A stretch of DNA of 7,773 nucleotides. Source: JBCCEV01 sp039030125. Its GTDB lineage: Bacteria > Pseudomonadota > Gammaproteobacteria > Ga0077536. This document shows positions 1-6,136 of this stretch, one piece after another. Each line of letters begins with the position of its first letter. The stretch's first letter is position 1. The translations under genes were made by a program, and so were the position numbers. Under the pieces are notes generated by a model. It saw nothing but the letters and a program-made list of their open reading frames with translations, had not been told where the DNA came from and did no database searches. The stretch lies in the NCBI GenBank assembly GCA_039030125.1, contig JBCCEV010000180.1, positions 1 to 7,773 of the forward strand, read 5' to 3'.

Positions 1-48
1 CCGAGTGCTGGGTCGGTTTCGTCTTCATTTCGCCCGCCGAGCACTCGG
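1..48. repeat. Inverted fold-back junction at the left end (likely chimeric artefact)
   Basis: Bases 1-9 (CCGAGTGCT) are the exact reverse complement of bases 40-48 (AGCACTCGG), with bases 10-39 as the loop. The minus strand of bases 1-38 translates to AGEMKTKPTQHS, the conserved CTP synthase stretch that should directly precede the forward HSVKELRSIGIQPD beginning at base 42. The forward strand upstream of base 40 instead encodes an unrelated peptide (ECWVGFVFISPAE). The sequence therefore reads pyrG backwards and then turns round and reads it forwards, losing the true upstream part. Short-range inversion with tiny arms is typical of multiple-displacement amplification chimeras or a mis-assembled contig end. 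A real inversion is unlikely because it would destroy an essential gene. Confidence 0.88.
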
Positions 49-1127
49 TCAAGGAATTGCGCTCGATCGGTATTCAGCCGGATATCCTGCTTTGCCGGGC
101 GGACCGCGCGCTGCCACCCTCAGAGCGCTCGAAGATTGCGTTATTCACCAATGTTGAGGAGCGGGCGGTGATTACCGCGCGGGATGCTGAGACGATCTAC
201 AAGATCCCAATGCTTTTAAACGACGAGGGACTAGACGATATCGTTGTTGAAAAGCTCGGCCTCAATGTGCCGCAAGCGGATCTTTCCGAGTGGCGCGAGG
301 TGGTTGACGCGCTGGAGAATCCCGAGCGCGAGGTGAACATTGCCATGGTTGGCAAGTACGTTGATCTCACCGAGTCTTATAAATCGTTAAGCGAGGCATT
401 AGTTCACGCCGGCGCCAAGACCCGCACCCGTGTAAAAATTCATTATGTCGATTCTGAAACCTTGGAAACTGATGGCACCAGCGAGCTGGCCCAAATGGAT
501 GCGATTTTGGTGCCGGGCGGTTTTGGCGAGCGCGGGATCGAAGGGAAGATCCTCGCCGTTCAACATGCACGCGAGAATCGCACCCCCTATCTGGGGATCT
601 GCTTGGGAATGCAGGTCGCGGTGATCGAATTCGCGCGCCACTGCGCTAATTTGCACGGCGCGCACAGTACGGAGTTTGAGCGTGATTGCGAGCATCCGGT
701 GATTGCGCTCATCACCGAGTGGATGACCAGCGATGGCCAGCTAGAGCAGCGCAGTGAATCCAGCGACTTGGGGGGGACCATGCGGCTAGGCGGGCAGCGT
801 TGCAAGATCGCTCCGGAAAGTTTTGTCGGCCGCGCTTATGGCACCGAGTTGGTCAATGAACGTCACCGCCACCGTTATGAGTTTAATAACCGCTATATGA
901 TGGAGCTAGAGGCGTCCGGTTTGCGCATCGCTGGCCGGTCTATCGACGGCAACCTGGTGGAAATTGTTGAGATCCCCGATCACCCTTGGTTCGTTGGCTG
1001 TCAGTTTCATCCGGAGTTCACTTCAACGCCCCGAGATGGACATCCGTTATTCAACGCATTTTTGGACGCGGCTTTTGACGCCCGTTCCAAATCGGCGATA
1101 AGTGAGGTCGCTAATGCGGTTGGTTGA
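42..1127 (+). CDS. pyrG: CTP synthase (glutamine-hydrolysing), 3' part, N-terminus missing
   Basis: CTP synthase makes CTP from UTP, ATP and glutamine in the cytoplasm. About 361 residues are present against roughly 545 in the family, so most of the N-terminal synthetase (amidoligase) domain is missing. The fragment opens with HSVKELRSIGIQPDILLCRADR, keeps the end of the synthetase domain, then has the linker (AMVGKYVDLTESYKSL) and a complete class I glutamine amidotransferase domain. That domain has the oxyanion segment PGGFGERG, the nucleophile elbow GICLGMQ (Cys codon at 600-602) and the His/Glu pair in CQFHPEFTSTPRDGHPLF (His codon at 1008, Glu codon at 1014). TGG codon frames are intact to the TGA at 1125-1127. 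The frame stays open to base 3, but bases before 40 are the inverted junction and should not be translated; a TTG at 57 is internal, not a start. The gene overlaps kdsA by 14 bp. Confidence 0.97.
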   Translation, partial: HSVKELRSIGIQPDILLCRADRALPPSERSKIALFTNVEERAVITARDAETIYKIPMLLNDEGLDDIVVEKLGLNVPQADLSEWREVVDALENPEREVNIAMVGKYVDLTESYKSLSEALVHAGAKTRTRVKIHYVDSETLETDGTSELAQMDAILVPGGFGERGIEGKILAVQHARENRTPYLGICLGMQVAVIEFARHCANLHGAHSTEFERDCEHPVIALITEWMTSDGQLEQRSESSDLGGTMRLGGQRCKIAPESFVGRAYGTELVNERHRHRYEFNNRYMMELEASGLRIAGRSIDGNLVEIVEIPDHPWFVGCQFHPEFTSTPRDGHPLFNAFLDAAFDARSKSAISEVANAVG

Positions 1128-1935
1128 CTATGAGGTCGGTGATAAAAATCCGTTTTTCTTGATCGCCGGACCCTGCGTCGTAGAAAGCGAGTCGTTGATC
1201 CTTGAGGTCGCTGACGAACTCAAACAAATCACCGAAAGGCTGAAGATCCCTTTTATATTCAAAGCCTCTTACGACAAAGCCAACCGAACCTCACATACCA
1301 GTTATCGCGGTCCGGGAATCGAGCAGGGCTTAGCTGCGCTGGCGCGCGTAAAATCCGACCTCGCTGTCCCTGTGCTTACCGATGTTCATGAAGACACCCC
1401 ATTAGATGAAGTGGCCGAGGTGGCCGACGTCCTGCAAACGCCGGCATTTTTGTGTCGGCAAACTAATTTTATCCAAAAGGTCGCCAAGACTGGTAAGCCG
1501 GTGAACATAAAAAAAGGTCAATTCCTCGCGCCGTGGGATATGCAAAATGTTGTTGAGAAAGCTCGTGCGGTTGGCAACGACGCCATCATGGTCTGCGAGA
1601 GAGGGGCTTCGTTTGGGTACAACTACCTCGTATCTGACATGCGGGCCTTGGTGGTCATGAGGGACACCGGTTGTCCGGTCGTGTTCGATGCCACCCACTC
1701 GGTGCAGATGCCCGGAGGGCTTGGCGGCGCGTCCGGTGGACAACGCGAGTTCGTTCCCGCGCTTGCTCGGGCCGCCACCGCCGTCGGCATTGCAGGTTTA
1801 TTCATGGAAACTCACCCCAATCCGGATGAGGCGCTAAGCGACGGCCCCAACTCGGTGCCGTTGGCACAAATGCCAGAAATGTTGGAACAACTTAAAACGA
1901 TTGACAGTACGATTAAGCAGAAACAAAAAAATTAA
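1114..1935 (+). CDS. kdsA: 3-deoxy-8-phosphooctulonate synthase (Kdo-8-phosphate synthase), metal-dependent type
   Basis: The enzyme condenses phosphoenolpyruvate with arabinose-5-phosphate to Kdo-8-phosphate, the precursor of the Kdo sugar in lipopolysaccharide inner core, so the organism is Gram-negative. The ATG at 1114 gives 273 residues and has GAGG at 1104-1107, six bases upstream; an in-frame GTG at 1102 is possible but poorer. Family motifs include FKASYDKANRTS, SYRGPGIEQG, TDVHE, PAFLCRQT, KKGQFLAPWD, ERGASFGY and SGGQREFVPALARAA. Cys21 in IAGPCVVES, His195 in ATHSVQ, Glu232 in METHP and Asp243 in LSDGP match the four metal ligands of the Aquifex aeolicus enzyme with identical spacing. 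E. coli has Asn at the Cys position and needs no metal. The gene overlaps pyrG by 14 bp and ends 4 bp before eno. Confidence 0.97.
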   Translation: MRLVDYEVGDKNPFFLIAGPCVVESESLILEVADELKQITERLKIPFIFKASYDKANRTSHTSYRGPGIEQGLAALARVKSDLAVPVLTDVHEDTPLDEVAEVADVLQTPAFLCRQTNFIQKVAKTGKPVNIKKGQFLAPWDMQNVVEKARAVGNDAIMVCERGASFGYNYLVSDMRALVVMRDTGCPVVFDATHSVQMPGGLGGASGGQREFVPALARAATAVGIAGLFMETHPNPDEALSDGPNSVPLAQMPEMLEQLKTIDSTIKQKQKN

Positions 1936-1939
1936 TGAC

Positions 1940-3226
1940 ATGGCAACAGTTAAAGCAATTAACGCTATCGAAATCATTGACTCTCGTGGTAACCCAACAA
2001 TCCGCGCCGAAGTATTGTTAGATAACGGCATACGCGGCGCGGCGGCTGTACCTTCCGGGGCATCAACTGGCGAGCGGGAAGCGCTCGAGCTTCGCGATGG
2101 CGACAAGTCACGCTTTCTTGGAAAAGGGGTGCGCACCGCGATTGAGAACATCAATACCTCGATAGCGCCAAGCTTAGTAGGCATGAATGTGAGTGAGCAA
2201 GAGGCGCTCGACCGAACAATGTTGGAATTAGACGGTACGGAAAATAAATCCAAGCTTGGCGCGAACGCGACGCTTGGGGTTTCAATGGCGCTTGCCCATG
2301 CGGCTGCGAACGACAGCGGACAATCATTGTTTAGGTACCTGAGGCCTAATGGACCATTTCGAATGCCAGTGCCAATGATGAATGTTATTAACGGCGGCGC
2401 GCATGCCAACAACAGCGTCGATTTTCAGGAGTTCATGATTTTGCCGGTGGGTGCGCCGAGCTTCGCAGAGGCTATTCGGTATGGTGCGGAGGTTTTTCAC
2501 TCGCTCAAAGCTCTGCTCGATGCGCAAGGCGCGAGTACAACGGTCGGTGACGAAGGCGGATTTGCTCCTGATTTGCCCTCCAATGAAGCCGCACTGGAGC
2601 TGATTGCGCGCGCTATCGAACAAGCTGGCTACAAACTCGGTGACGACATCGCATTAGGCTTGGATGTTGCGAGCTCTGAGTTCTATGAGAATGGTAAATA
2701 CAACCTGGCATCCGAAGATCGGCAACTCAGCGCGGCCCAAATGACGGAGCTGCTCGACTCGTGGACACAGAGTTATCCCATTATTTCTATTGAAGATGGG
2801 ATGGACGAGAATGACTGGGAAGGGTGGCAGGCACTCACCGGCGCGATCGGTGATCGCGTGCAGCTCGTCGGCGACGATTTGTTTGTCACTAACACCAAGA
2901 TCTTGGGTGAAGGCATTGAACGCTCCGTGGCCAACTCGATTCTCATCAAGGTTAATCAAATCGGCACGTTGACGGAGACCTTCCAAGCGATCGAGATGGC
3001 GCACGAAGCGGACTATACCGCCGTGGTTTCGCATCGATCCGGTGAGACCGAGGACACGACAATCGCGGACATCGCGGTTGCGTACGCCACTGGCCAGATA
3101 AAAACAGGATCGATGTCGCGCTCGGATCGGATCGCCAAATACAATCGCTTGTTAGTTATCGACGCCGAACTTGGTGAGCACAGCGACTATCCCGGAATGA
3201 GTGCATTTTCTAATCTCGAGCGATGA
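1940..3226 (+). CDS. eno: Enolase (phosphopyruvate hydratase)
   Basis: Enolase interconverts 2-phosphoglycerate and phosphoenolpyruvate in glycolysis, and in many Gammaproteobacteria is also part of the RNA degradosome. The 428-residue product is full length. The N-terminal domain carries IIDSRGNPT and PSGASTGEREALELRDGD; the barrel carries NVINGGAHANNSVDFQEFM. All active-site residues I checked are present: Glu205 in GDEGGFAP, Mg ligands Asp242 (GLDVASSEFY), Glu285 (SIEDGMDENDW) and Asp312 (VGDDLFVTN), catalytic Lys337 (ILIKVNQIG), the loop His365-Arg366-Ser in SHRSGETEDT, and Lys388 in IKTGSMSRSDR. The ATG at 1940 is chosen because MATVKAINAIEIIDSRG has the usual N-terminus; upstream in-frame starts lie within kdsA. 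No clear Shine-Dalgarno sequence precedes it, only an A-rich stretch at 1921-1931. It overlaps ftsB by 4 bp (ATGA). Confidence 0.99.
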   Translation: MATVKAINAIEIIDSRGNPTIRAEVLLDNGIRGAAAVPSGASTGEREALELRDGDKSRFLGKGVRTAIENINTSIAPSLVGMNVSEQEALDRTMLELDGTENKSKLGANATLGVSMALAHAAANDSGQSLFRYLRPNGPFRMPVPMMNVINGGAHANNSVDFQEFMILPVGAPSFAEAIRYGAEVFHSLKALLDAQGASTTVGDEGGFAPDLPSNEAALELIARAIEQAGYKLGDDIALGLDVASSEFYENGKYNLASEDRQLSAAQMTELLDSWTQSYPIISIEDGMDENDWEGWQALTGAIGDRVQLVGDDLFVTNTKILGEGIERSVANSILIKVNQIGTLTETFQAIEMAHEADYTAVVSHRSGETEDTTIADIAVAYATGQIKTGSMSRSDRIAKYNRLLVIDAELGEHSDYPGMSAFSNLER

Positions 3227-3531
3227 AATTAGCGCTTCTAATCATTTTCGCACTGGTGATTGTTCTCCAATATTCGCTTTGGTACGGGCGGGGTGGCTTC
3301 GCGGAAGTCAGCAAGTTGCAGGCTGCGGTCGACGAGCAACACGCCGTGATTGAGCAAATGCGTGACCGCAATAAAGCCTTGGAAGCGGAAGTTGAGGATC
3401 TCAAGGAAGGATTGGATGCGGTCGAGGAAATCGCGCGCAGCGAACTTGGGATGATCAAAGAGGACGAGATTTTTCTGAAGCTTAGCGATATTGAACAACT
3501 CAACCGGCAAGCGGAGGCCGCCCCTGAGTAA
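3223..3531 (+). CDS. ftsB: Cell division protein FtsB (septum formation initiator)
   Basis: FtsB is a small bitopic inner-membrane protein that forms the FtsQLB complex and helps switch on septal peptidoglycan synthesis. The 102-residue product is close to E. coli FtsB (103). A short N-terminus leads into one membrane helix at about residues 3-20, followed by the family signature QYSLWYGRGG (16-25). Next is a charged, heptad-rich coiled coil at about residues 28-70 in the periplasm, then EEIARSELGMIKEDEIFLKL (68-87), matching the conserved FtsB C-terminal segment. The tail is polar and Ala/Glu-rich. The ATG overlaps the eno stop codon as ATGA, implying coupled translation. Its position between eno and ispD is the standard gammaproteobacterial location and supports the identification. 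Confidence 0.94.
   Translation: MKLALLIIFALVIVLQYSLWYGRGGFAEVSKLQAAVDEQHAVIEQMRDRNKALEAEVEDLKEGLDAVEEIARSELGMIKEDEIFLKLSDIEQLNRQAEAAPE
3513..3517 (+). promoter_or_regulatory. Ribosome binding site that decides the ispD start
   Basis: GGAGG lies inside the 3' end of ftsB, six bases before a CTG at 3524. It is the only strong Shine-Dalgarno match near the possible ispD starts. The other in-frame options, TTG at 3491 and GTG at 3542, have no good site at normal spacing. No ATG exists in the frame before the conserved PAAG motif. Confidence 0.55.
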
Positions 3532-4225
3532 GCACTGGGCGGTGGTTCCCGCTGCTGGCTCAGGACGTCGGATGGGTTCCGAGATCCCCAAGCAATACCT
3601 GCCACTCAATGGGCGCAGCATACTCGCGACCACAATCGACGTGCTTGCATCGCATCCGCAAATCGGTGGAGTGACCGTCGCTGTTTCTCGCAGCGATGAG
3701 CATTGGGCGCGGTTGGCGCAAACATTAGGTGGCGAGGTTAAAGCCGTGATCGGGGGCGCCGAGCGCTGTCATTCAGTGCTGGCGTGTCTAAAGTCGATCG
3801 CGGAGGTGGCGGCACCGGAGGATTGGGTCTTCGTGCATGACGCGGCCCGGCCGTGTTTGCGACATGAGGATATTGATGCGCTTATCGGCGCTTTAGAGAC
3901 GGAGCCGGTTGGAGCCATCTTGGCGGCGCCGGTCAGAGATACACTAAAACGCGCTGCTCACGATAATCGAATCGATGAGACTATTGATCGTTCCAACGCA
4001 TGGTACGCCCTTACGCCTCAGGTGTTTCGACTCGCTAGCCTAATCGACGCAATCGAGGCTGCTCTTGATTCCGGCATCGTCGTTACCGACGAGGCCCAAG
4101 CGATTGAGCGCTTGGGTCAACAACCAAAGCTGGTGGCGGGCGCGGCCGATAACATCAAAGTTACGCGCCCAGAAGATCTGCGCTTGGCGGAAATTTTTTT
4201 GAAAATCCAACGGGGTGAATGTTAG
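3524..4225 (+). CDS. ispD: 2-C-methyl-D-erythritol 4-phosphate cytidylyltransferase, probable CTG start
   Basis: IspD couples CTP to methylerythritol phosphate, the third step of the MEP isoprenoid pathway, in the cytoplasm. It uses the CTP that pyrG of the same block makes. The nucleotide-binding loop is PAAGSGRRMGSEIPKQYL, with the catalytic Arg16 and Lys23 (counted from the CTG) equivalent to E. coli Arg20 and Lys27. Further family motifs are VHDAARPCL (Asp106), AAPVRDTLKR, ALTPQVF, TDEAQAIE and ADNIKVTRPEDL (Lys212). From the CTG at 3524 the protein has 233 residues, typical of the family (E. coli 236). A TTG at 3491 would give 244 and a GTG at 3542 would trim the first beta strand (WAVVPAAG). 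The CTG start overlaps ftsB by 8 bp; the TAG at 4223-4225 overlaps ispF. Function is certain, the exact start is not. Confidence 0.95.
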   Translation: MSKHWAVVPAAGSGRRMGSEIPKQYLPLNGRSILATTIDVLASHPQIGGVTVAVSRSDEHWARLAQTLGGEVKAVIGGAERCHSVLACLKSIAEVAAPEDWVFVHDAARPCLRHEDIDALIGALETEPVGAILAAPVRDTLKRAAHDNRIDETIDRSNAWYALTPQVFRLASLIDAIEAALDSGIVVTDEAQAIERLGQQPKLVAGAADNIKVTRPEDLRLAEIFLKIQRGEC

Positions 4226-4698
4226 TGCGCGTTGGTCAAGGTTTCGATGCGCACCGGTTTGCGGATGGCGATCACGTGATGTTGGGCGGTGTGAAGATAC
4301 CTTTTGACTTCGGGTTGGCCGCCCACTCTGACGGTGACGTGATCCTGCACGCGATTTGTGACGCATTGCTTGGCGCCGCCGGCCTGGGCGATATAGGGCA
4401 GCATTTTCCAGACAATGACGCGCAATTTGCCGGTGCTGATAGCCGTGCATTTCTGCGCCACTGCAATGGCTTAGTTGCGGCCCAAGGTCATCAAGTCGCT
4501 AATATCGATGTCACTCTGATCGGCGAACGCCCGCGGATCGGTCCGTTTCGGGACACGATAAAAGCGAACATCGCCGCTGATTTGGGGATCGAACCCGGCG
4601 CCGTCAACGTTAAAGCGACGACCACTGAAAAAATGGGTTTCACCGGCCGCGGGGAGGGCCTCGCCGCGGCTGCCGTGTGTCTCTTAATGTCTCGCTGA
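4219..4698 (+). CDS. ispF: 2-C-methyl-D-erythritol 2,4-cyclodiphosphate synthase
   Basis: IspF converts CDP-methylerythritol 2-phosphate to the cyclic diphosphate with release of CMP, the fifth MEP pathway step; family members are cytoplasmic trimers with a divalent metal in each site. The 159-residue length is typical. The metal ligands are visible: Asp10 and His12 in GQGFDAHRF, and His44 in LAAHSDGDVILH. Other motifs are ALLGAAGLGDIGQHFPD, ADSRAFLRH, NIDVTLIGERPRIGP and NVKATTTEKMGFTGRGEG, the nucleotide-binding segment. The ATG at 4219 overlaps ispD by 7 bp. A GTG at 4225 is an equally good start: it gives MRVGQGFDAH, like E. coli, and sits 9 bases rather than 3 after GGGG at 4212-4215. 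It ends 2 bp before the stop of the opposing smr gene. Confidence 0.97.
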   Translation: MLVRVGQGFDAHRFADGDHVMLGGVKIPFDFGLAAHSDGDVILHAICDALLGAAGLGDIGQHFPDNDAQFAGADSRAFLRHCNGLVAAQGHQVANIDVTLIGERPRIGPFRDTIKANIAADLGIEPGAVNVKATTTEKMGFTGRGEGLAAAAVCLLMSR

Positions 4699-4700
4699 AG

Positions 4701-5255
4701 TTAATGATCTTCGCCGCTGCCGCGCAAAAGAACGTATAACGCGCCGCTGCCGCCATCGTTGAGCGCCGCGGGAACAAATGCAAGTACGCGCGGGTGATTT
4801 TGCAGCCACTGTCGGGTCAGTGGTTTTAGCACCGGCTCGCGCCCCGGCGAGCTTAATCCTTTGCCATGAATAACTCTCACGCAGCTCATCTGTGCGCGGC
4901 GGTGCCCAGCAATGAACCGCGCGAGATGACGACGCGCTTCCTCAACTCGCAATCCATGCAGATCGACTTCGTCAACAACAGGGAATTGACCCCGGCGAAG
5001 TTTTTTCAGCATTCGCTCCTGTACGCCGTTGCGTCGATAAGTGTCGCCGCTTGAGGAGGTTTGGCCACTGGCGTGCGGGCGCTCCATAACATTTTCGTCA
5101 ACCGCATCAAAATCATCGCCGCGCCGGAGTTTTCGCGGGGGCGGTTTGCGCCGATGAGGCTCAACAGTATCGCTATTAAGCTTCTTAGTATTGGTCACCG
5201 CTTTGCGGAATAGGGCGCTGGATTCCGCGTCGGCGTCGCTTTTCGATTGCGTCAT
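4701..5255 (-). CDS. Stand-alone Smr-domain protein (SmrA/SmrB-like, putative endonuclease)
   Basis: The 184-residue protein has the length and layout of the E. coli Smr proteins YdaL (SmrA) and YfcN (SmrB). The N-terminal part includes SALFRKAVTNTKKLNSDTV (13-31), close to SmrB, followed by a basic, probably flexible linker. RRNGVQERMLKKLRRGQF (74-91) leads into the Smr domain. The domain keeps both signature motifs, DLHG at 98-101 and HGKG at 130-133, then LTRQWLQNHPRVLAF and GGSGALYVLLR at the end (GGSG 168-171). Smr domains bind nucleic acid and many cleave it; E. coli SmrB cuts mRNA at collided ribosomes. Which role this one has cannot be decided here: the C-terminal half is more SmrA-like, while the intact DLHG is SmrB-like. 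It starts 10 bp after the hydrolase gene, so the two are probably co-transcribed. Confidence 0.92.
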   Translation of the reverse strand: MTQSKSDADAESSALFRKAVTNTKKLNSDTVEPHRRKPPPRKLRRGDDFDAVDENVMERPHASGQTSSSGDTYRRNGVQERMLKKLRRGQFPVVDEVDLHGLRVEEARRHLARFIAGHRRAQMSCVRVIHGKGLSSPGREPVLKPLTRQWLQNHPRVLAFVPAALNDGGSGALYVLLRGSGEDH

Positions 5256-5265
5256 TGCTATTCAC

Positions 5266-5805
5266 TCAGACGGACTCGGCAGTGTTTGAGACGGTTGCAT
5301 AAATGCCGTTCAAGGCTGCCATAAACGCACGATGCACATGCTCGGCGGAAACGTCGTTCCCGCCAAACTCAAGATCCCGTGTGGCGCACGCGTCTTCTAC
5401 AACTTTGCAGGTAAAACCCAAATCGAACGCGGCGCGGGTCGATGCGTCGATGCACATATGACTCATAGCGCCACATATCACTAGCTCTTCAACATCTTTT
5501 TCGCGAATCATGTTTTCCAGATCAGTGTCGCGAAACGCATTAGGGAAATTCTTCTGGATAACAATTTCACCGTCTAGCGGTTTTACCATGTCGTTGATTT
5601 CGCATCCTTGCGTGCCAGGGACGAAGAAAGTCGCGCCCGGGCGCACCGATAAATGTTGGACATGGAAAATTGGGGCGCCCCGATCCCGAAATTTACCCAA
5701 CACTTTCCCCGCGTTTCGGCTTGCGTTATCTATCCCCACCAGCTCCATCGTGCCGCCAGGAAAATAATCGTTTTGGATATCGATAAGGAGGAGGCCCTGA
5801 CCCAT
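5266..5805 (-). CDS. Isochorismatase-family cysteine hydrolase, substrate unknown
   Basis: The 179-residue protein is a cytoplasmic alpha/beta hydrolase of the isochorismatase/nicotinamidase superfamily. The catalytic triad is visible: Asp9 in LLLIDIQNDYFPGG, Lys85 in VIQKNFPNAF and Cys118 in CGAMSHMCIDAS, where the Gly-Ala before the Cys matches the family's cis-peptide position. PIFHVQHLSVRPGATFFVPG and TRAAFDLGFTCKVVEDACATRDLEF are typical of a widespread subgroup annotated only as cysteine hydrolase. Such enzymes cleave amides or related bonds, but the substrate is not predictable, and nothing ties it to siderophore or NAD metabolism. The ATG at 5805-5803 has AGGACA six bases upstream and a candidate promoter about 30 bp upstream. 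It is followed after 10 bp by the Smr gene, making a two-gene unit. Confidence 0.93.
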   Translation of the reverse strand: MGQGLLLIDIQNDYFPGGTMELVGIDNASRNAGKVLGKFRDRGAPIFHVQHLSVRPGATFFVPGTQGCEINDMVKPLDGEIVIQKNFPNAFRDTDLENMIREKDVEELVICGAMSHMCIDASTRAAFDLGFTCKVVEDACATRDLEFGGNDVSAEHVHRAFMAALNGIYATVSNTAESV

Positions 5806-5811
5806 TTGCGC

Positions 5812-5863
5812 TGTCCTGAAATTATTCGCATGCCATTGTTTAAACTGGCGTGATCCAAGTCAA
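5812..5863 (-). promoter_or_regulatory. Candidate sigma-70 promoter and ribosome binding site for the hydrolase/smr pair
   Basis: On the minus strand a TTGACT -35 element (5863-5858, five of six consensus bases) is separated by 17 bases from AACAAT (5840-5835, four of six) as the -10. This predicts a transcript start near 5828 and a leader of about 23 bases. AGGACA (5817-5812) follows as Shine-Dalgarno, six bases before the ATG. The spacing of all three elements is right, but the -10 is weak and this is inspection only. Confidence 0.45.
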
Positions 5864-5974
5864 CAGGCAGTTGGCTTAGCGATAAGTGGTCCGCGAAATC
5901 CTGTTGGCCATACGATTGTCTGTGTTGGAGTAGGTTGAGCCATAGTGGGTGCAGTATTGTGACGCCGAAATGCA

Positions 5975-6011
5975 GGAGCGCACCGGCGAAACGCCAAACA
6001 ATGGGTGCTCC
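5975..6011. repeat. Imperfect nested inverted repeat
   Basis: GGAGC (5975-5979) plus ACC (5982-5984) can pair with GGT (6004-6006) plus GCTCC (6007-6011), leaving a 2-base bulge. Inside it GGCG-AAA-CGCC (5985-5995) forms a second small hairpin. No T-run follows on either strand, so it is not a standard terminator. Its role is unknown, and it could be chance in GC-rich DNA. Confidence 0.35.
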
Positions 6012-6030
6012 GCTCGGGTTTGGGATCTAG

Positions 6031-6047
6031 AAAAAAGGCGTTACGCC
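6031..6047 (-). terminator. Candidate Rho-independent terminator of purL
   Basis: Read on the minus strand, GGCG-TAA-CGCC (6047-6037) forms a 4-bp all-GC stem with a 3-base loop and is followed directly by six T residues (6036-6031). It lies about 90 bases downstream of the purL stop codon. The stem is short, so termination may be only partial. Confidence 0.45.
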
Positions 6048-6136
6048 AGGCGCTAATCGATCGGGCCGGCGCGTCACCTCTTGGCCCAAGGCGTTGTTCA
6101 AGCCAATGCCGCTAGCAGGTCCGAGCTCGGGTGCTG

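Larger units (their letters stand above)
5864..6136. other. Intergenic stretch without a recognisable gene
   Basis: Together with the promoter region the gap between the hydrolase and purL is 331 bp. I see no tRNA, known small RNA, CRISPR or insertion-sequence end. The longest start-to-stop frames are 27-28 codons: minus strand 5943-5860, and plus strand starting ATG at 5970. Neither has a ribosome binding site or a recognisable product. It contains a candidate purL terminator (6031-6047), an imperfect nested inverted repeat (5975-6011) and a 10-bp perfect palindrome CCGAGCTCGG (6121-6130) just after the purL stop. Confidence 0.6.

Noticed and set aside
3..59. In-frame upstream extension of pyrG to base 3, or a TTG start at 57
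   Set aside because: Bases before 40 encode a non-homologous peptide forward but conserved PyrG on the minus strand, so the extension is an inversion artefact. TTG 57 is the internal Leu of HSVKEL.
4646..4670. GC-rich dyad near the ispF end as an ispF terminator
   Set aside because: It lies within the coding sequence before the stop and has no T-run on the plus strand; the GC-rich Gly/Ala codons can explain it.
5860..5943. 27-residue minus-strand frame (MAQPTPTQTIVWPTG...)
   Set aside because: It has no ribosome binding site and no recognisable family, and its stop overlaps the candidate -35 element; likely chance.
5970..6056. 28-residue plus-strand frame starting ATG at 5970
   Set aside because: It has no Shine-Dalgarno sequence, and it runs through the inverted repeat and the purL terminator; no known product.
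6121..6130. CCGAGCTCGG palindrome as the purL terminator
   Set aside because: It is perfectly self-complementary with no loop and no following T-run; the 6031-6047 hairpin is a better candidate.
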